From NCBI RefSeq assembly GCF_001423265.1, contig NZ_LMND01000010.1, forward strand, positions 49,618 to 95,991: a DNA stretch of 46,374 bases, read 5' to 3'. The number at the start of each line of letters is the position of its first letter. Position 1 is the first letter of the stretch. Made by a program: the position numbers and the translations under genes. The stretch comes from Methylobacterium sp. Leaf108. GTDB taxonomy: Bacteria; Pseudomonadota; Alphaproteobacteria; Rhizobiales; Beijerinckiaceae. This document shows positions 42,704 through 46,374 of this stretch, piece by piece. The notes under the pieces are model-generated. The model made no database searches. It worked only from the letters and a program-made list of their open reading frames with translations, and had not been told where the DNA came from.

Positions 42704-44587
42704 TTACTTGGCGGCCGCCGTCTGGTACTCGCCGACGTTCGGATCGTCGTAGGGGCCCTTGCCGTTCAGCGAGAACACCATCACGCCGCCGCCCATCTGG
42801 GTGTAGTTGGCGAGCTTCTTGAACGCGCCCACCGCGCCGAGGCCAGCGGTCGGGTCCTGGAGGTCGAACACGAGGCCGACCCCCGGCCAGCCGCCGACGC
42901 CGTAGTAGATGGCGACGTATTGATCACCCTTGTGGGTGTAGGTGATCGGGTAGCCGATCGCGCCAGACGGCATCTTGAACTTCCAGAGAAGATCTCCGTT
43001 GTCCGAGTTGCGCGCCTTGATGTAGCCGTCGAGCGTTCCGTAGAACACCAGCCCACCGGCCGTGGCCGTGGTGCCGCCCCAGACGGCGAACCGCTCCATC
43101 TTCTCCCACTGGAAAGCACCGGTGATCGCGTTGTAGCTCTTGATCTGGCCGAGACCTTCGTAGTTCTGGCGGTCACCCTTCGGGCCGGGGTACATGTTCA
43201 GCGTAGCGCCCACGAAGAACTGGCCGGCACGGTAGGGCAGCATGAAGGGCTCCCAATCCATGCAGATGTGGTTGATGCCCATGAAGAAGGCCTTGCGCTC
43301 CGGATCGTAGGAGTCGTGGCCCTGGTTGTGGTAGCCCATCGCCGAGGGGCAGATGTCCTTGGCGAGGTGGTCCATCCGGGTGCCGTACTCGGGGTCGCGC
43401 ACCGGCTGGCCGGTCTTGAGATCCACCGACTTGAAGACGTTGACGGTGTCGTCGATCTTGTTGGCCGAGACCAGCGAGCCGTCCGTGCGGTCGAGGGTGT
43501 AGACGATGCCGTTGCGGTCGGGATGGGTCAGGAGCTTGCGGTCCTTGCCGTCCTTGTCCTTCTGGTTGGACAGCATCATCACGTTGACGCCGGCGTAATC
43601 CCATTCGTCGTGCGGGGTCTTCTGGTAGCCGAACTTGGCCTCGCCCGTGTCGGCGTCACGGCCGAAGATCGTCATCGTCCACTTGTTGTCGCCCGGGCGC
43701 ATCGTCTCGTTCCACGGCGCCGGGTTGCCGGTGCCGAAATAGATCAGGTTGGTGCCCGGATCGTAGGCGTACCAGCCCCAGTTGGTGCCGCCGCCGATCT
43801 TCCAGGCGTCGCCCTCCCAGGTGGAGGTGCCCAGGCCCTTCTGGCCGTAGTGCGCGTTCTTGATGTTGAAGTCGGAGGCCAGCAGCAGGTCCTTGTCCGG
43901 GCCGGTGGCGTAGGCGCGCCAGACCTGGGCTCCGGTCTTCACGTCGTAGGCGGTGAGGTAGCCGCGCACGCCGAGCTCGGCGCCCGAGGACCCGATGATG
44001 ACCTTGTCCTTGACCACGTAGGGCGCGATCGTGAGCGTCGAGCCGACCTTGATGTCGGAGTTCTCGACCTTCCACACGGTCTCACCGGTCTCGGCGTTGA
44101 GCGCCATGACGTTGCCGTCGAGCAGCGTCTTGAGGATCAGCGACGGGGTCTTGCCGTCGCCCGGCCAGTAGGCGAGCCCGCGGTTCACGAGATCGCAGCA
44201 GGCGACCGCGCGGGCGGCCGGGTTCTGCTTGGGCTTGTCCTGCCACAGGATCCGGCCCGGATCGTCGAGCCCGAGCGCGAAGGTGTTGTTGGGGAACGAG
44301 GTGTGGATGAACATCTTGCCCTCGACGACGACCGGCGCCCCCTCGTGGCCGTTGAGCAGCCCGGTGGAGAACGTCCAGGAGACCTTCAGGTCCTTCACGT
44401 TCGAGGCGTTGATCTGCTTGAGCGCGCTGTAGTTGTCCGAATCGTAGTTCTTGCCCGGCATGACCCAGTTGGCGTCGTTCTTCGACAGCTCGATCAGCTT
44501 GTCGTTGGCCGTCGCGAGGGTCGATGCCCCGATCGGGGCGAAGGCGACGACCGCCATCGCCGAGACGGAGTAAAGAAACCTGTTCAT
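42704..44587 (-). CDS. mxaF: MxaF, PQQ- and Ca2+-dependent methanol dehydrogenase large subunit
   Basis: This 627-residue precursor oxidises methanol to formaldehyde in the periplasm. It has a signal peptide of about 27 residues (ending ATA before NDKLIEL) and then eight tryptophan-docking W motifs of the quinoprotein propeller. The vicinal cysteine pair in [12 protein letters not shown] forms the unusual ring over PQQ. The catalytic Asp lies in [12 protein letters not shown], where the residue two past the Asp is Ala; lanthanide-dependent XoxF enzymes have Asp there, so this is the calcium type. It is nearly identical to the M. extorquens protein over long stretches. AGGAGAG lies at good spacing before the ATG at 44587. 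It is the first gene of the operon. Confidence 0.98.
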   Translation of the reverse strand: MNRFLYSVSAMAVVAFAPIGASTLATANDKLIELSKNDANWVMPGKNYDSDNYSALKQINASNVKDLKVSWTFSTGLLNGHEGAPVVVEGKMFIHTSFPNNTFALGLDDPGRILWQDKPKQNPAARAVACCDLVNRGLAYWPGDGKTPSLILKTLLDGNVMALNAETGETVWKVENSDIKVGSTLTIAPYVVKDKVIIGSSGAELGVRGYLTAYDVKTGAQVWRAYATGPDKDLLLASDFNIKNAHYGQKGLGTSTWEGDAWKIGGGTNWGWYAYDPGTNLIYFGTGNPAPWNETMRPGDNKWTMTIFGRDADTGEAKFGYQKTPHDEWDYAGVNVMMLSNQKDKDGKDRKLLTHPDRNGIVYTLDRTDGSLVSANKIDDTVNVFKSVDLKTGQPVRDPEYGTRMDHLAKDICPSAMGYHNQGHDSYDPERKAFFMGINHICMDWEPFMLPYRAGQFFVGATLNMYPGPKGDRQNYEGLGQIKSYNAITGAFQWEKMERFAVWGGTTATAGGLVFYGTLDGYIKARNSDNGDLLWKFKMPSGAIGYPITYTHKGDQYVAIYYGVGGWPGVGLVFDLQDPTAGLGAVGAFKKLANYTQMGGGVMVFSLNGKGPYDDPNVGEYQTAAAK

Positions 44588-44700
44588 CCTGAACTCTCCT
44601 GCCCTGTGCGCCGCGTGCGGATGCTCGAAGCCCACCGCGGCCTTTCGTTTCATCGGATCAGAGCAGAGCATCGGAAAAACAGGATCGACTCTGCGTATTC

Positions 44701-44743
44701 ATAAGATTCACATAAGCAATTGGCGTCTTATAAGAAACTTATT
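44701..44743. promoter_or_regulatory. Cluster of ATAAG/CTTAT pentamers in the mxaF leader
   Basis: ATAAG occurs at 44701, 44712 and 44730 and its complement CTTAT at 44728 and 44738. They include the perfect palindrome TCTTATAAGA at 44726-44735 and the interrupted one ATAAG-TTT-CTTAT. The spacing and density look like an operator or an RNA structure element in the 5' leader of mxaF. It lies 114-156 bases before the start codon, just downstream of the promoter candidate. Confidence 0.4.
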
Positions 44744-44762
44744 ACTGATCCGCTGGCTCGAT

Positions 44763-44791
44763 ATATAAACATCGTCTTGAGACAATGTCTT
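44763..44791 (-). promoter_or_regulatory. mxaF: Candidate mxaF promoter (-35 AAGACA, -10 TTATAT)
   Basis: On the minus strand AAGACA (44791-44786) is followed after 17 bases by TTATAT (44768-44763). AAGACA is the -35-type element I recall for methanol-oxidation promoters of M. extorquens. A second, imperfect AAGACG lies within the spacer. A start near 44755 would give a leader of about 170 bases. Confidence 0.5.
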
Positions 44792-44921
44792 CAGCCAGTT
44801 CGTCATTTTACGTCGGGACAAAGTGGCAATAGAAGCGTTTCTATTGCGCATTCGCTCAGGTGTTTTGGCCATACCCGGCAGACAAAGAAGACGTGATATC
44901 GGATCTCGGCGGCGGCGAGCC

Positions 44922-44949
44922 TTTACTCGGGTGCCGCAACCGCTACAAT
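44922..44949 (+). promoter_or_regulatory. Candidate mxaW promoter (TTTACT-16-TACAAT)
   Basis: TTTACT at 44922-44927 and TACAAT at 44944-44949 are separated by 16 bases. TACAAT ends 31 bases before the mxaW ATG at 44981. AAGAAGACG lies further upstream at 44886. The match to a general sigma-70 promoter is moderate. Confidence 0.4.
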
Positions 44950-44980
44950 CATCGCACCCTAGTAGGACAGGCGGTGATCG

Positions 44981-45280
44981 ATGGCGGTGAAGACACTGAG
45001 GGTATTCTTATTGTCCCTGGTCTGCCTGGCTCCTCCGGCGCAGGCGGCCAAACTGACGCTGGACGACAAGGTCGCCCGCTGGCCGCGCGCCACCACGGGC
45101 GAGAAGGTCGATTTCGCCACCCGCATGGGACGTGCGTTCTCGAGCCTGTCACCGGAACTCGACATGAACTACTTCATCAAGTGCCTGGAAGAGACCGCCA
45201 ATATCGGCAATCCCGGCGACATCAAGCTCGAGCAGGCGGTCAAGATCTGCGTATCCGTCAAGAAGGACGCGGCGGACTAG
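44981..45280 (+). CDS. mxaW: MxaW-like small exported protein divergent from mxaF
   Basis: This 99-residue protein has a signal peptide of about 22 residues (VFLLSLVCLAPPAQA) and a small helical mature part with two cysteines (FIKCLEETANIG, AVKICVSVKK) that could pair in the periplasm. In M. extorquens, mxaW is the small gene transcribed divergently from mxaF under methanol-responsive control, and its function is unknown. The symbol is assigned from position and size, since I cannot recall its sequence well. The ATG at 44981 follows AGGACAGGCGG. The next gene begins 49 bases after the stop and could be co-transcribed. Confidence 0.7.
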   Translation: MAVKTLRVFLLSLVCLAPPAQAAKLTLDDKVARWPRATTGEKVDFATRMGRAFSSLSPELDMNYFIKCLEETANIGNPGDIKLEQAVKICVSVKKDAAD

Positions 45281-45329
45281 CGGTGAGAGACCGGATCGTC
45301 GCGACGCCATCGGTGGAGGCAGGAGCGGG

Positions 45330-46199
45330 ATGACGCGAGGGATCTGGCGACCGCACCGGTCCGGACTTCCGCCCGCGCCCGGTATAGCCGTTCGGCGCTC
45401 GGCCCGTTCGGCCGCCGCCGGATTGTTCATGGCCTGCCTCGCCGTTCCCGTGGCGCCCGCCTCCCCGGCTCGGGTCGCGGCCCTCTATCCGGTCGACCGC
45501 CGCAGGGACATGACCGGTGCCGACGTCGACCGCTATCCGGGTGCCGGGGTGCTGTACTGCCACGGCCCGGACGGCATCCCCCGCAAGGCGTCCGCCGCAT
45601 GGCTCATCGGCGACCCGTCCGTGGTCGTCCTGAACGCTCACAACTTTCGCAACCGGCGGATGGAGACCACCCGCGAGGTCGCGGATTGCTTCTTCCAGAT
45701 CGGCGGGCGCAACTACGACTTCGTGCCCGCGAGCCTGCAACTTGGGGCGCCCGCGAACGCCGCCGGGCTGCACATCACCGACGATTGGGCGATCCTGCGC
45801 CTGACCCAGCCCGCCGAGGGAGTGCGCCCGCAACCGATACCGCGGGTCTCAGGCCTCGCCACGGGACCGACGACGATGGCGATCGTCATGGTGTCGCCCG
45901 GCGGCCACGGCAACTACCGCGGGCCGAGCAGTCTCGAGACCTGCTTCATCCGACAGGTCGACCCGCCGAGCGAGGCCGGCGCGCGCCGGGTCCGCCACGA
46001 CTGCAACGACGGATTCGGCGGTTCCGGCTCTGGATTGTTCGACGAGGGCGGGCACCTGATCGCGATGCAGAGCGCCTCGCTGTCGATGAACTCGCGCCGG
46101 CCCTTCGACCTGGAGTTCCACTACGGCTCGGCCCTGCTGTTCGAGGGCGACCTCATGGCGGCCCTGTCGGCGGCGACCGGTCGGCCGACGCAGCGGTGA
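45330..46199 (+). CDS. Secreted trypsin-like (S1-type) serine protease homologue
   Basis: This 289-residue protein has an arginine-rich N-terminus and a hydrophobic signal segment at about 29-45 (AAAGLFMACLAVPVAPA). A chymotrypsin-fold triad is apparent: His104 in VVLNAHNFRN, Asp152 in ITDDWAILRL and Ser232 in GFGGSGSGLFDEGGHLIAMQSAS. Cysteines near the His and Ser segments could form disulfides. It should act in the periplasm or outside the cell, and its substrate is unknown. The start ATG at 45330 has GGAGGCAGGAG upstream. It follows the mxaW-like gene by 49 bases in the same direction, so a link to methanol growth is possible but unproven. Confidence 0.8.
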   Translation: MTRGIWRPHRSGLPPAPGIAVRRSARSAAAGLFMACLAVPVAPASPARVAALYPVDRRRDMTGADVDRYPGAGVLYCHGPDGIPRKASAAWLIGDPSVVVLNAHNFRNRRMETTREVADCFFQIGGRNYDFVPASLQLGAPANAAGLHITDDWAILRLTQPAEGVRPQPIPRVSGLATGPTTMAIVMVSPGGHGNYRGPSSLETCFIRQVDPPSEAGARRVRHDCNDGFGGSGSGLFDEGGHLIAMQSASLSMNSRRPFDLEFHYGSALLFEGDLMAALSAATGRPTQR

Positions 46200-46292
46200 G
46201 GCCGACCGATACGGCACCGAACCGCACCGGGGTCTTTCGTCGGTCCCGATCAACACACCGAATGCGGCGACCTGGGTCGTGTTTGCCCCGGC

Positions 46293-46324
46293 CTGTCGGC
46301 GCCGATCGAGGCCGGCGCCGACAG
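46293..46324. terminator. Perfect 12-bp hairpin downstream of the protease gene
   Basis: CTGTCGGCGCCG at 46293-46304 pairs exactly with CGGCGCCGACAG at 46313-46324 around an eight-base loop. It begins 94 bases after the protease stop codon. No T-run follows, so it may be a REP-like or factor-assisted termination element rather than a classical intrinsic terminator. Confidence 0.5.
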
Positions 46325-46374
46325 CCGGCGGGGTCCATCCGCAAGCGGGGTCGAGCAGCTCACACGACGAAGAA

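Larger units (their letters stand above)
44588..44980. promoter_or_regulatory. mxaF/mxaW divergent promoter region
   Basis: 393 bases separate the two divergent starts, with the mxaF side clearly AT-rich within a GC-rich genome. It holds the two promoter candidates listed separately, an ATAAG/CTTAT cluster and a long mxaF leader of about 170 bases. No gene is supported here; a plus-strand frame from 44860 overlaps the mxaW gene out of frame. Confidence 0.75.

Noticed and set aside
42254..44704. An 816-codon plus-strand frame across mxaF and mxaJ.
   Set aside because: Antisense to two certain genes, with biased Val/Gly/Arg/His composition typical of GC-rich shadows and no domain.
44860..45333. 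A 157-codon plus-strand frame overlapping the mxaW-like gene.
   Set aside because: It is out of frame with the signal-peptide-bearing frame at 44981 and lacks a plausible ribosome site or any domain.

Overview
The window comes from a high-GC alphaproteobacterial methylotroph, almost certainly a Methylobacterium-type organism. The strongest evidence is a complete calcium-type methanol dehydrogenase operon on the minus strand, in the order mxaF-J-G-I-R-S-A-C-K-L-D-E-H-B (44587 down to 32056). A small divergent gene that fits mxaW lies at 44981. Gene order and protein sequence closely resemble the M. extorquens locus as I remember it.

Layout. 1-2682 (minus): a two-gene unit of a HlyC-like toxin-activating acyltransferase homologue and the start of a large RTX calcium-binding repeat protein that runs off the window. 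3079-5124: mobile-element scars (an apparently intact IS5-family element, an IS3-family orfA scrap, an IS21-family end with truncated istA) and a LysR regulator gene broken twice. 5224-9776 (plus): isochorismatase-family hydrolase, alpha/beta hydrolase of the chloroperoxidase type, pirin and a KefB/C-type antiporter. 10052-12293 (minus): a cyclic-nucleotide-binding/thioredoxin-reductase-like fusion and a small membrane protein. 12665-24575: a signalling block of three hybrid histidine kinases. The first (plus) is bracketed by two short inverted-repeat-ended elements. The other two (minus) are translationally coupled, and the upstream one carries nine tandem 92-residue HAMP-type repeats. 24576-28112: repeat-rich spacer, then a DUF3489-DUF2924-serine recombinase module close to a tRNA-Ile2(CAU) gene at 28530-28605. 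28979-32003: FNR/Crp-type regulator, LysR regulator and a two-TM ion channel with an FNR-box-like palindrome in front of it. 32056-44587: mxa operon. 44588-44980: its AT-rich divergent promoter region. 44981-46199 (plus): mxaW-like gene and a secreted trypsin-like protease.

How the genes work together. MxaF and MxaI form periplasmic PQQ methanol dehydrogenase, and MxaG (cytochrome cL) takes its electrons. MxaJ is needed for a functional enzyme. MxaR, S, A, C, K and L are a MoxR-AAA/VWA-type set required for calcium insertion or maturation. MxaD, E and H are exported accessory proteins, and MxaB is a response regulator for the system. The genes from mxaR to mxaC, and mxaK/L and mxaE/H, overlap by four bases, so most of the assembly half of the operon looks translationally coupled. 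The FNR-like regulator and the channel with an FNR-like box suggest an oxygen- or redox-linked circuit beside the operon, but that is inference.

Limits. All calls are by eye from sequence and memory of families; no database search was run. Residue correspondences to HlyC, FNR and MxaF rely on remembered reference sequences.
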